A DNA stretch of 64,000 nt, from the NCBI GenBank assembly GCA_007751475.1, contig CP036434.1, positions 2,914,001 through 2,978,000 of the forward strand. Direction: 5' to 3'. The stretch comes from Saltatorellus ferox (lineage in GTDB: Bacteria > Planctomycetota > UBA1135 > GCA-002686595). The notes beneath the pieces were generated by a model. It searched no databases. It was not told the origin of the DNA and worked only from the letters and a program-made list of their open reading frames with translations. Positions 42,343-51,842 of the stretch are shown in pieces. The first letter of the stretch is position 1, and each line of letters begins with the position of its first letter. Both the position numbers and the translations under genes were made by a program.

Positions 42343-42945
42343 TCACCTGCGCCCCAGCCGAGCGCGCAAGCGCTCGCTCAACATCGGCCATTCATCGTCC
42401 AGGATCGAGTAGTACACGGAGTTCCGCACGCCTCCTCCTGCCGTGACCATGTGCTTCCGGAGCGTCCCTTCGAACTTGGCGCCGAGCGCCTCCATCGCGT
42501 TCCGCGAGCGCTCGTTCCGCTCGTCCGTCTTCAGCTCGACGCGGCGGAGGCCGAGCGTTTCGAAGGCGAAGGTCAGCATCAGGAGCTTCGCCTCCACGTT
42601 CGCTCCCGTCCGCCACTGCGCCGGCTCCAGCCAGGTCCAGCCGATCTCCGCCCGCAGATCCGCCAGGGCCACGTTCGCGAAGCGGGTGGAGCCGATGATC
42701 GCTCCGGTCTCCGTCAGGCGCGTCGTGAAGGGAAGCGCCCGCATGGCGGCGCGCTCCGCGAGGGCCGTCTCGACGTAAGCCGCCATGTGGGCTTCGCTCT
42801 CCATCGGCTGCGCGTTGAAGGTCCAGATCCGAGGGTCGAGGCCCACGCTCGCCAGCCCGGAGGCATCTTCCCGGCGCAGTGGCGACAGCGTCACGCGCGC
42901 TCCGAAGAGGCTGCGATCGAAGTGAGGCAATAGAGCGTCGTTCAT
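42343..42945 (-). CDS. GNAT family N-acetyltransferase (RimJ/RimL-like)
   Basis: Product of 200 residues from ATG 42945. It has VTLSPLRREDASGL at the N-terminus, TGAIIGSTRFANVAL in the central strand, EIGWTWLEPAQWRTGANVEA (the acetyl-CoA pyrophosphate loop region) and LKTDERNERSRNAMEALGAK at the C-terminus. These are typical of the RimL-type branch that acetylates protein N-termini or small amines. It starts 67 nt from the divergent PLP decarboxylase gene. Confidence 0.85.
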   Translation of the reverse strand: MNDALLPHFDRSLFGARVTLSPLRREDASGLASVGLDPRIWTFNAQPMESEAHMAAYVETALAERAAMRALPFTTRLTETGAIIGSTRFANVALADLRAEIGWTWLEPAQWRTGANVEAKLLMLTFAFETLGLRRVELKTDERNERSRNAMEALGAKFEGTLRKHMVTAGGGVRNSVYYSILDDEWPMLSERLRARLGRR

Positions 42946-43012
42946 GGCAGCCAGACTACCGGAACACCTCATCCGGATATCCGCGGATCTTACCGGGGGC
43001 TACTCTCTCGCC

Positions 43013-44506
43013 ATGACGAGCCCATACGACGAGGAACTCCGCCAGCTTTCCGCCCTGGAAGCCAGGAGCCGCGAACTCCAGGAACCCGCCGAGGTCCGGC
43101 GGGAATGGACCGACCTCGCCGTCGAGTTCGTCCACGGCGTGGTGGACGGGCTGGACGAGCGGCGCGCCTGGGAGACCGAAGGCGGAGCACGCGAGGAGCT
43201 CCTCGCCCTGGGCGTCCCCGAAGAGCCCGCGAGCGCTGCGACCGTCATGGACCTCGTGGAGCGCGAGATCGACGGGCCGGGCCTCCAGCCCGCGTCGGGC
43301 GGGCACCTCGGCTACATCCCCGGCGGCGGCGTGTTCCCGGGAGCGCTGGGGGACCTGATCGCCGCGGCCACGAACCGTTACTCGGGGGTTCGCTACGCAG
43401 GCCCCGGCGCGGTCGCGGTCGAGAACCTGATGCTGCGCTGGCTTCGGGACGAAATCGGTCTTCCGAAGAGCGCCCACGGAACGCTGACCTCGGGCGGCTC
43501 CATCGCGACGCTGGTGGCCTTCGTCGCCGCGCGTGACGCGAAGGGAATCCGCGCGCGCGACGTCGAGCAGTCGGTGGTCTACACGACGAGCCAGGCGCAC
43601 CACTGCGTCGCGAAGGCCCTCGCGATCGCGGGCCTCTCGGAGTGCGTCCAGCGGACCCTTCCGGTCGATGCCCGCTACTCGATGGACGTCGAAGCGCTGC
43701 AGGCCCAGGTCGCCGCGGACCGCGCGAGCGGCCTCACGCCGTTCCTGCTCGTCGGCACCGCTGGCACGACGGACACGGGCGCTGTCGATCCGCTGAACGC
43801 TCTCGCAGACATCGCCGCCCAGGAGAACCTCTGGTACCACGTGGACGGAGCCTACGGCGCAGCGTTCGCGCTCGTGTCGGAGCTCCGTTCGAAGCTTGCA
43901 GGCATCGAACGCGCCGATTCGGTGGTGATGGATCCCCACAAGGGCCTCTTCCTGCCCTACGGAACGGGCGCCGTGCTCGTGCGAGACCCCGCGCACCTCG
44001 CCCGGAGCCACGGCCACCGCGGCGCGTACCTCCAGGACATCACCGACATCGAGGACGAGCCCTCGCCCGCCGATCTCTCGCCGGAACTCACGCGTCACTT
44101 CCGCGGCCTCCGGATGTGGCTGCCGCTCGTGCTCCACGGCGCGCAGAGGTTCCGCGCCGCGCTGCACGAGAAGCACCTTCTCGCACGCTACTTCCACCGC
44201 CGCGCGAGCGCACTCGGCTTCGAGGTCGGTCCCGAGCCCGCGCTGTCCGTCGCGCTGTTCCGCTGGGTCCCGCCCGCCGAGGCCCCCGTCGAAGAGGTCA
44301 ACCGGATCAATGCCGACATCCTGAAGGCGGTGCTCGACGATGGCCGGGTGTTCCTGTCGTCCACGCGCATCGAAGGCCGCTTCTGGATCCGCGCGGCGAT
44401 CCTGTGCTTCCGGACCCACCGCGAGCACGTGGATCACGTGCTCGGAATCCTCGAACGGGTGACCCAAGAGCCTCGACTTGCGTGGGCGCCGCCTGCACCG
44501 AAATAG
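43013..44506 (+). CDS. PLP-dependent (aromatic) amino acid decarboxylase family protein
   Basis: Product of 497 residues in the group II decarboxylase family (glutamate, aromatic-amino-acid and tyrosine decarboxylases). Landmarks are GHLGYIPGGGVFPGAL, the PLP-phosphate loop TLTSGGSIATLVA, SQAHHCVAKA, VGTAGTTDTGAVDP, WYHVDGAYGAAFAL and the PLP lysine in MDPHKGLFLPYGTG (~residue 309). The substrate cannot be read from sequence; AADC-like family members often act on aromatic amino acids or act as cytosolic aldehyde synthases. It converges with the sigma-factor fusion, 4 nt apart. Confidence 0.88.
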   Translation: MTSPYDEELRQLSALEARSRELQEPAEVRREWTDLAVEFVHGVVDGLDERRAWETEGGAREELLALGVPEEPASAATVMDLVEREIDGPGLQPASGGHLGYIPGGGVFPGALGDLIAAATNRYSGVRYAGPGAVAVENLMLRWLRDEIGLPKSAHGTLTSGGSIATLVAFVAARDAKGIRARDVEQSVVYTTSQAHHCVAKALAIAGLSECVQRTLPVDARYSMDVEALQAQVAADRASGLTPFLLVGTAGTTDTGAVDPLNALADIAAQENLWYHVDGAYGAAFALVSELRSKLAGIERADSVVMDPHKGLFLPYGTGAVLVRDPAHLARSHGHRGAYLQDITDIEDEPSPADLSPELTRHFRGLRMWLPLVLHGAQRFRAALHEKHLLARYFHRRASALGFEVGPEPALSVALFRWVPPAEAPVEEVNRINADILKAVLDDGRVFLSSTRIEGRFWIRAAILCFRTHREHVDHVLGILERVTQEPRLAWAPPAPK

Positions 44507-44510
44507 CCCA

Positions 44511-47500
44511 TCAGCCGTCGACGGTCACGCGCGCCTTCGCGCCCGCTTCCAACCGGACCTGCAGCGGCCTCGAAGTGAACTGCGCCCTGTCACTGACGTC
44601 GGTGAAGCGCAGCTCGAGCTTCCGTACCGTGACGGGGACCCCCGGGAACAGCAGACGAAGGTGCCCTTCCGGGTCGGCCGTTTGACGATCCCGTGAAATG
44701 GCTCGTGCGTGCTGGATGGGGGCCATGGCAGGTCCCCGATCCGTGTGGTAGTGGAGCGACGCCAGGGAGGACCCAGAGGGCAAGATCTCACGGGGAAAGG
44801 CCACCTCCAGCACGCCAGTTTCGACCGAAATTTCCAGGGGCTCTCCGTCATGAGTGGCGAAGGTCCATGTCCCGTCGAACTCCACGACCTGACCCGACAT
44901 GACCGTCTGCCCGGCGGGCGTGTCGATCCTGGTCACGTCCGCTCCATCGGCATGGATCAGGCAGGCGATGTAGGGAGTATCGGGGGTCAGTGCCGCAGTC
45001 GCCTCGCTGGCCGATGGGGTGCTTGTCATGGCCAGCACAGGGTCGCCGTCTCCGGGGAGCGCCGGTACGAGGAGCAGACGGAACTGTTCCTGGAGCACGC
45101 CGTTGAGGCGAAGTGTGACGCTTTTCAGAAGCTGGGGCTCCTGGGCGGCGCGCAAGGTCCAGTCCCGGGTCTCCCCGGGTTGGAGGAAGAGCAGCTGGTC
45201 TCGCCAGCGCTCGGTGCCCCCGCTGAGTCCCCGAATCCGTACGAGGTGCGGGCCAGGCAGGAGCTCCCGCAGCTCGAACGAGCGATCCATGCGCACGCTC
45301 ACGGGCTGTCGATCCTGGGTGGCGGCGGTCACGGTGGCCCGACCCAGGCTGCTCTCGTCCGCTCCCGCGATTTGACCGCGCAGGCGGCACGTTGCCACGA
45401 CCTCGAGGTCGCCGAGGTCCACGGGCCCATCGGCTGGCCGCGCAAGCTGAACGGCGGACCGCGCGGCGAGACCAGGAGCGATCGACGCCACCACGCGAGT
45501 CAGCTGACCCGTCGGGACCTCGAGCTGGAAGCGACCACCGGCGTCGGCGGTCGCTGGCGTGACGCCGTCCACCAGGAAGAGGTGATCCACGGGCAGCTCG
45601 TCGACCTGGACCGCATCGAGCGGCCTCACCGAGCGGTAGGTCTTGAGCCAAGCGGCTGTACTCGGCAAGGCGCGCCAATCGCTGGTACGAGGGGAATGGA
45701 GCTGCCCCACGCTCATTCTCTGCATCCAGAGGCTCGCATGGGGGACGGGAGCTCCACCATGAACGACGCGTCCCGTGATCGAGACAGTTCGGTTGGGTCG
45801 GAGCCGTATGCGCTGCCCTTCCCCCGCAAAGGCCGACGCACTGACGCGCCGCTGGACCTCCTGGTAGCCGGGTGCCCAGGCGCGCAGCCTGTCCAGCCCC
45901 GCCAGGCCGCGAATCTCGACGGATCCAGGCGGAAGCGGTGGACCCCCCTCGGGCCGCACTTCGGGCGCCCTCGCCAGCGAGGCACCCAACGGCTCCTGGG
46001 ACGCCTGATGGGACTCTTTCAGGGTCAGCCTCGCGTTCTCGATGGGGGCGCCGGACTCGGCGTCGACGATCGTGAAGCGCCCGACGCTCCCGAGCGGAGC
46101 CAGCCGTAGCTCGACGACGGCGCCGGGTTCGAACTCCACGGCGAGGCCCGGCCGGTAGCCATTCGCCACGGCGCGGATCGCCTGGGCGCCCGGGCGGTCG
46201 AGTGGCAGCTCGAACGAGCCATCGCCAAGGCTATGGGTGCTGGCCCGACCCGGTCGTGGTGAACGCAGCGCCGGTGCGCTCCGAGGCTCAGTCAGCTCGA
46301 TCCGCGCGTCGGCGACGGGCTCTCCTCCGTCGTCGAGGACGCGGCCCGTCACGATGTCACCTGGGCGCAGCGAGACTTGACCCACGTCGCGGAACTCACC
46401 GGGCGTCACCTCCAGGTGGACCTTGGACGCGAGGTATCCGGGAGCTTCGCAAAGTAGATCGAGTTCACCTGGCCGAAGGCTCGCGATCTGGAAGTGACCG
46501 TCGGGTCCGGTTTCTGCGAGCCGCTGGTTCACCGTGGACCAGACCTGCGCCCCACCGATGGGCAAGCCGCCGGCGTCCAGAATCGTCCCCGTGACGCCGC
46601 CGGCGGAGCGCATGACCAGTTCGCCGAGATCGACGAAGGGCTGGTCCAGCGACGCAAAAGTGGACTGTTCGAAGGCGCCAGCGAGACGCTGGGTCCGCTG
46701 GTAGAAGGGAGGACATTCCACCGAGATGGTGATGCTCGCGCTCTCTTGCTCCGGGCATTCGAGCGTGAAGGTGCCGTCGCTTGCGGAAACGGCGCTGACG
46801 TCCCACGAGGAGTGTTCGCGCAACCTGACGTCAGCGCCGGCCACGCCTCGACCGGACGCATCCACGATGCGGCCGGCGACCCGCACGGTGGGAACGCTGG
46901 GGAGCGGCTCGGAAGAGTCGCGGGCCATCCCGGCTGGCGTGCGTTCGCTCCGGCTCATCCCCTGCGGCTCTGGCGAAGTCTCCGCCTCGCCAGCGTCGGC
47001 AAGCGTCGTCGCGCTCGACGCGGTTGCGGCGTTGGAGGGCGCGCTGGAAGCGTCAAGAGATGCGGGTCTCTCGTCGGAGGCGTGACCCGAAAGTGAGATC
47101 CAGAAGAGTCCGAGGGCCACCGCGGCGATTGCGCCTGTGAGTTTCATCATGATCACTACCCCGGGTACCAGGAGGAGTCGTGCCGGCGCGCTGCCGGCGG
47201 CGAAGAACGCAAGGGCCTGGAGTTCGCCGCCGCGCTCCAGCGTTTCCCTGAGCCGCGCACGCCCCTTGCGCAGCCGCCAGCGAACGCTGTCCTCGGCGAT
47301 CCCGAGGCGCGACGCCAGTTCGGATACGCTGATCTCCTCGCCGTAGTGAAGCAGCAGCGTGGAGCGAAGCGGCTCATCCAGTTCGCGCACGTGGCGCCAG
47401 AGCGTGGCGCAGTGTTCTCCCTGCACCAGGAGATCGGCGGTGGACGGTAGCTCGCCCCGACGCGCTCCCTGGGCCTCGTGCCATCGACGCCGCGTTTCAC

Positions 47501-47723
47501 TGCGCCGGCGCCGAAACATGGCGCTCTTCAGGGAACGGATCAGTGAGCCTCGATCCGGTGGTGCCTGGGAGCCCCCCGACCGCGCGGCCTTCACGGCGCT
47601 GATCCAGGCTTCCTGGCAGGCATCATCGATCAGGCCGGGGTCCCGGGCGAGCCGCTCCGCGAAGCGTCGTAGCCAGACGAAGTCCTCAGGGAAGGCAGGT
47701 TGGGATGGGAAGGGAGCGTCCAT
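44511..47723 (-). CDS. ECF sigma factor fused to a membrane anchor and repeated carboxypeptidase-regulatory-like domains
   Basis: One frame of 1070 residues. Residues ~13-80 are sigma region 2 (DDACQEAWISAVKAA). Residues ~110-165 are region 4 with LLHYGEEISVSELASRLGIA and EDSVRWRLRKGRARL. A membrane helix follows at ~190-211 (KLTGAIAAVALGLFWISLSG). Then come a Ser/Ala/Thr linker and a long presumably periplasmic part with at least four carboxypeptidase-regulatory-like beta-sandwiches: VAGRIVDASGRGVAGADVRL, VTGTILDAGGLPIGGAQVW, VTGRVLDDGGEPVADARIEL and ITGRVVHGGAPVPHASLWM. It would be a sigma factor tethered to the membrane and coupled directly to an outside sensor. No anti-sigma gene is adjacent. 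Confidence 0.85.
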   Translation of the reverse strand: MDAPFPSQPAFPEDFVWLRRFAERLARDPGLIDDACQEAWISAVKAARSGGSQAPPDRGSLIRSLKSAMFRRRRSETRRRWHEAQGARRGELPSTADLLVQGEHCATLWRHVRELDEPLRSTLLLHYGEEISVSELASRLGIAEDSVRWRLRKGRARLRETLERGGELQALAFFAAGSAPARLLLVPGVVIMMKLTGAIAAVALGLFWISLSGHASDERPASLDASSAPSNAATASSATTLADAGEAETSPEPQGMSRSERTPAGMARDSSEPLPSVPTVRVAGRIVDASGRGVAGADVRLREHSSWDVSAVSASDGTFTLECPEQESASITISVECPPFYQRTQRLAGAFEQSTFASLDQPFVDLGELVMRSAGGVTGTILDAGGLPIGGAQVWSTVNQRLAETGPDGHFQIASLRPGELDLLCEAPGYLASKVHLEVTPGEFRDVGQVSLRPGDIVTGRVLDDGGEPVADARIELTEPRSAPALRSPRPGRASTHSLGDGSFELPLDRPGAQAIRAVANGYRPGLAVEFEPGAVVELRLAPLGSVGRFTIVDAESGAPIENARLTLKESHQASQEPLGASLARAPEVRPEGGPPLPPGSVEIRGLAGLDRLRAWAPGYQEVQRRVSASAFAGEGQRIRLRPNRTVSITGRVVHGGAPVPHASLWMQRMSVGQLHSPRTSDWRALPSTAAWLKTYRSVRPLDAVQVDELPVDHLFLVDGVTPATADAGGRFQLEVPTGQLTRVVASIAPGLAARSAVQLARPADGPVDLGDLEVVATCRLRGQIAGADESSLGRATVTAATQDRQPVSVRMDRSFELRELLPGPHLVRIRGLSGGTERWRDQLLFLQPGETRDWTLRAAQEPQLLKSVTLRLNGVLQEQFRLLLVPALPGDGDPVLAMTSTPSASEATAALTPDTPYIACLIHADGADVTRIDTPAGQTVMSGQVVEFDGTWTFATHDGEPLEISVETGVLEVAFPREILPSGSSLASLHYHTDRGPAMAPIQHARAISRDRQTADPEGHLRLLFPGVPVTVRKLELRFTDVSDRAQFTSRPLQVRLEAGAKARVTVDG

Positions 47724-47930
47724 GCATCACCTGGGCTCCCGTCAGCGCGGAAACGCGAACAGGACTTCGGGAATTCTCGGCATCAGAAGCCCTGTCGTCC
47801 TGGAGAGACCGGCATGGGGCCGCCGAGAGTGACTTTTGCGGCCCATGGTACGCCCTCTGTCGGCCCTGACCTTCCACCGTTCTCAAAGCGATCCACCGCC
47901 CGCGGGCCCAAGTGGCTCGACGCTCCTTGA

Positions 47931-49211
47931 CTACGACGTGGTCGGCGCCTGCCGCGGGGGCGAGGTATTCCGCAAGCCCCTGAGGGGAACCAGCGCGATC
48001 AGTGAGGCAGCCGCCATCGCCATCATCGCCGCTCCGTAGCCGTGATCGGCCTGCAGAATACCGGCGACGCGTCCGGCCCAGGCCTCGCACGCGTTCGTCA
48101 TGCCCATGAAGGCGCTGAAGATGGTCGCCGCGAGCGGGCCGGCCGCGTGGCCCATGAAGAGCGCATAGCTGGCTGCCGTCATCGCGCCGAGGGCGAGGTA
48201 GACGCCGCCGTAGCCCGCCAGGGCCAGCGGCGGGGAGCCTGCGTTCAGAAGCGCTGCCACGGCGACGACGAGGGCGACGGAAACGAGCGTGAGGGAGGTG
48301 GCGCGCAGGGCGCCCACGCGTCCCGCAAGCCAGCCTCCTGCGACGGCCCCAGCCGCCATCAACCCGGCGCTGATCAAGCGGAACGTGGCGATGCCGTCAT
48401 CCGTCAGGCCGCGGTCCACGAGCCAGCTGCCCGAGAGGGAGCCCGCTGCCTCGAAGCCCGCGCCGCCGATCAACGCCACGGCCACGAGCCGCAGGACGGA
48501 GCGGCTGGTGATCAGTGATCGAAGGGCCGCCAGGGTGGATCTCCAGCTCGGCCGCTCCTCGACGTGGGCTCCCTCGCGCGCAGGACTCGCTGAAAGCGGC
48601 GCGAACACGACCATCGCGAGCGTGATGCCGAGCACGGCGAGCAGCATCGGAACGGCGACGCCGTTCGCATCACCCGCCGAGAGGTACAGCACGCCGGAAG
48701 AGAAGAGCACGCGCCCGCCGATCATGCCGACCTGCATGGCGGCGTTGAGTTCCCCGCGCTCTTCCTCTGGAACGGCGCGAATCGCCCAGCCGTCGATCGC
48801 GACGTCCTGGGTGGCGGCGAAGAAGGCGTGGGTGAGTAGAAGTCCGTAGAGAAGGCCCCAGTCGTTCGCAGGATCGAGCCCGAGGATCGGCACCAGCGTC
48901 GCGATCATCCCGAGCTGCGCCAGGATGACCCAGCCACGCAGGCCGAACCGCGGCCCGCGCAGGAGGTCGACCGCGGGCGCCCAGAGGAACTTCAGCGACC
49001 AGGGAATGGCGAGGGCCGACGTCAGCGCGGTGATCTCGACCACGCTGATCTCCGCCCGCCGAAGCTGCGTCGGTAGAGTCCACCAGAGCCAGCCGATGGG
49101 GGCGCCTTCGCTGAAGTAGAGGAGCGCGAAGAAGAGCTGCCTCCGGCGTCGGCCCGGTGCCGCAACGGGGGCGGTACCGGGGCCAGGAGTCGGCTGGGGG
49201 ACCGTGGACAT
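47931..49211 (-). CDS. MFS transporter, AmpG-like
   Basis: Product of 426 residues with about 12 membrane segments. YFSEGAPIGWLWWTLPTQLR, IPWSLKFLWAPAVDLLRGPR and AATQDVAIDGWAIRAVPEEE match the AmpG branch (muropeptide permease) of the major facilitator superfamily. AmpG imports anhydro-muropeptides for cell-wall recycling; related proteins import acetyl-CoA or remain uncharacterised, so substrate is uncertain. It lies 207 nt downstream of the sigma-fusion start, on the same strand. Confidence 0.85.
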   Translation of the reverse strand: MSTVPQPTPGPGTAPVAAPGRRRRQLFFALLYFSEGAPIGWLWWTLPTQLRRAEISVVEITALTSALAIPWSLKFLWAPAVDLLRGPRFGLRGWVILAQLGMIATLVPILGLDPANDWGLLYGLLLTHAFFAATQDVAIDGWAIRAVPEEERGELNAAMQVGMIGGRVLFSSGVLYLSAGDANGVAVPMLLAVLGITLAMVVFAPLSASPAREGAHVEERPSWRSTLAALRSLITSRSVLRLVAVALIGGAGFEAAGSLSGSWLVDRGLTDDGIATFRLISAGLMAAGAVAGGWLAGRVGALRATSLTLVSVALVVAVAALLNAGSPPLALAGYGGVYLALGAMTAASYALFMGHAAGPLAATIFSAFMGMTNACEAWAGRVAGILQADHGYGAAMMAMAAASLIALVPLRGLRNTSPPRQAPTTS

Positions 49212-49280
49212 CGAGCCAGGGTAGCAGAGACGCCGCGGGTCGAAGATCGTCGGAGCTGCGCCCTTCGCCGCCCTGCCTGA

Positions 49281-49801
49281 CTACTTCTCTTCTTCGCCAT
49301 CCATGGGGCGCCGTCATCGATGCTGATCACTCCTGCGTCGATGATTTTGCCCGAGGCGGATTCGATCCGCTCCACGACGAGATCAACGGGCACGCTGTTC
49401 GGCCGCACGCCGCTATGGGTTGCCATGGTGCGGGTCGTGGCTCCGGTCCATGCGCGGACGACCAGTTCCCAATCGTCGGCGGCCTCGTCCGCGGGGTAGG
49501 GAATCGCCGTGAGTCGGAAGGGTCCGTCCTCACCCGTGACGCCGTCGTTCGACCTCAGCGGAGGGCAGAACGCGGCGACGATCATGCCTGACACGCCGTA
49601 GCCGTCCTCATCGATCGTGTGTCCGCAGATCGTGCGGCCTGCCTCGAGCAGTACCCGCAGGCCCTCGATGAAGCTTTGCAGGATGCTGACCGCCTCAGCA
49701 CCACGCGCCAGCTCCTCGGACCAGCCAGCTCGATGGGCTCGCTGCGACGAGCTCGACGCCGATGGGATGCGACCCGCCGCTGGGGAACGGTGGAGAGCCA
49801 C
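49281..49801 (-). pseudogene. Probable broken gene for a carboxypeptidase-regulatory-like domain protein
   Basis: One minus-strand frame holds a recognisable beta-sandwich: ICGHTIDEDGYGVSGMIVAA, then TGEDGPFRLTAIPYPADEA, as in the extracytoplasmic units of the nearby sigma fusion. The frame from ATG 49801 then runs through GVISIDDGAPW into Arg/Ser-rich sequence overlapping the MFS gene. A one-base shift there gives MDGEEEK and a stop at 49281. The sequence upstream of the domain also has no family character. I read it as a frameshifted or truncated remnant. Confidence 0.4.
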
Positions 49802-50056
49802 GCGCGTACGTCGCGGACGTCCTCAGCGGATCGGGGATTCCCTGGGCGCGCGACCTTCCCTTGTGAGGAATCAACGGAGCACGCGAAACGCCGTCGGGCT
49901 ACCAGGGGATGGTCGTGGGTGTCGTAGTCGGTGATCGGATTGCCGGGTGCTATTTTCCGGAATTGTGGTTGCAAGGTTGTTGGCCGCGGTAGCTTGGATC
50001 CATGGCGCGCGCCAGGACCTACCCTGGCGCGCTCCCAGCTCGAACCCCTGAACACC

Positions 50057-51499
50057 ATGAAGCTCGCACTGCTGGCGCTCTTGTCACTGGCCGCCACCGC
50101 GGCCGCCCAGTCGCCCCCGACCCCCAGCGCCCCGGCTCCGGGCTCCCCGGCCCCCCTCATGGAGAAGCCCGAGCGCCAGCTCTCGCCAGCGAGGCATGCT
50201 GGCACCTACCACGTCACGACGGGAACATGGACACGTCGTACCTCGAGTACGGCGGCCTTCGGGCCGGACGTCGTCTACGACAACACGGCGTACTCCGGGT
50301 ACTTCACGTCTGCCGGAAGCGTGGGCGGCTTCATGAGCGGCGGCATGGTCGTGGATGAAGGTGGGCTGCCTGGCACGGCGAACGGTCATGCCTTTCCCGG
50401 CACCCCCGACCGGGACCTCTACTCCGTCGATGGCTTCGAGATCAGCTACTGCGACATGAACGGACCGGGTACGTCGGGCTGGGAGATCAGTTTCTACCAG
50501 TCCTACGAGCCCTGCGAGTTCCAGCCGTCGCTCATCCCCGATGCAACCGTCCGCCTGACGGGGCTTCCTGCGAACGGCGGCTGCTGGGTGATGCAGATCG
50601 ACCTCAGCGGCGGATCTGAGTTCTGCATGGGCGCGGACGGTGGCCACGCGAATCCCCTCTGGGAGGATGATCCCGAGAAGGACTCCTTTGGATGGAGCAC
50701 GCACTACCTCGGTTCGGGCACGCAAAGCGCGGGCTTCATGCTGGCGGGTGATCCGCTGTCCACCGATCCGGGATTCGTGCTCGCGGGGCCCTTCTCCGTT
50801 CCCACGTTCGGAGCGGGGACCTACTTCGGCCCCACGAGCGCGTGCGGGAATCCCACTGGATACCTCACCAGGGACATTCTCTCGTTCCGTCCGGCCAGCG
50901 GGACCGGGTACGCCTCGTGCAACTCGTATTTCTATCGCAACCAGAACCCCTGTAGCGGCACATCGGGTCCGTATTCGTCCTTGCACCTGCGCTTGTCGGC
51001 AGATTCACAGGCACCTAGCGGGAGCCTCTGCAGTTCCAGCTGCACGGAGACGGTCGGGATCGGAACGGCGTACTGCTCCCAGCCGAACACATCGGCCGGG
51101 CGTCCGGGCCTCCTCTGCGCTGGCGGTTCCGCGGCCGTGGCCGACGCCTACGTGATCCTGCATGCGGCCCGACTTCCCACGGGCAGCTTCGGCTTCTTCA
51201 TCACCTCCTTGACCCAGGGCTTCGTGGCGCAGCCGGGTGGAAGTCGCGGCAACCTTTGCCTCGGTGGCGATATCGGTCGTTTCGTCGCGCCCCATCAGAT
51301 CCGTGTGGCCAACGAAGCCGGGACCTTCGCGCTGGACACGCGGGTTGGCGACTGGAGTGTGACCAGCATTCCGATCTCGACGGGAAATTACGCCGCGTCA
51401 GCGGGCGTGACGTCGAACTTCCAGGCCTGGTTCCGAGATGTGTGGAATCAGCAGCCGACTTCGAACTTCACGAACGCTTCCGCCATCACCTGGGAGTGA
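50057..51499 (+). CDS. Large secreted protein with shared C-terminal domain (1 of 3)
   Basis: Product of 480 residues with a clear signal peptide (KLALLALLSLAATAAAQ). The N-terminal ~310 residues are Gly/Ser/Thr-rich beta structure with scattered Cys and no recognised family. The last ~145 residues share a layout with two other proteins here (ends 53573 and 60782): YCSQPNTSAGRPG, then SLTQGF, GNLCLGGDIGRFVAP, a Trp/Phe-rich strand with FQAWFRD, and SNFTNA close to the end. This looks like a common sorting or attachment domain; function is inference. Confidence 0.8.
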   Translation: MKLALLALLSLAATAAAQSPPTPSAPAPGSPAPLMEKPERQLSPARHAGTYHVTTGTWTRRTSSTAAFGPDVVYDNTAYSGYFTSAGSVGGFMSGGMVVDEGGLPGTANGHAFPGTPDRDLYSVDGFEISYCDMNGPGTSGWEISFYQSYEPCEFQPSLIPDATVRLTGLPANGGCWVMQIDLSGGSEFCMGADGGHANPLWEDDPEKDSFGWSTHYLGSGTQSAGFMLAGDPLSTDPGFVLAGPFSVPTFGAGTYFGPTSACGNPTGYLTRDILSFRPASGTGYASCNSYFYRNQNPCSGTSGPYSSLHLRLSADSQAPSGSLCSSSCTETVGIGTAYCSQPNTSAGRPGLLCAGGSAAVADAYVILHAARLPTGSFGFFITSLTQGFVAQPGGSRGNLCLGGDIGRFVAPHQIRVANEAGTFALDTRVGDWSVTSIPISTGNYAASAGVTSNFQAWFRDVWNQQPTSNFTNASAITWE

Positions 51500-51842
51500 T
51501 GGCGGAATGGAGGAGGGTTGTCGAGGCCGGGGCGCGTCGTGCACTACGCGACCGAAAGGGCGCTCGATGGCCTCTTTGCGAAAGTGGCCGAGGAAGAGGC
51601 CGCGATCCGAACGGATCCAGTGGCGCGGACCACCGATCTCTTCAAACGGGTCATCGGGAACAGAGGCTTGTGAGAGACCAAGACGCGATGGGGTCCTTGG
51701 CCGTCCTGTTGCGCGACATCCAGCTCGAGTCCGGGCCGTCGGCTGGCTTTGGGACGTAGGGAACCGATTTTCGGGGACCGTGCTAACCTACTCCTCCGAG
51801 ATTTGTTCGCAATTCCCCGCCCAAACCTGAACAGGTACTTCC
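51500..51842 (+). other. Intergenic region with a possible gene remnant
   Basis: No full gene. One short frame (51539-51673, GTG to TGA, 44 residues) has protein-like composition, HYATERALDGLFAKVAEEEA, then IRTDPVARTTDLFKRVIGNR, suggesting either a tiny gene or the tail of a decayed one. No promoter was recognised. Confidence 0.35.
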
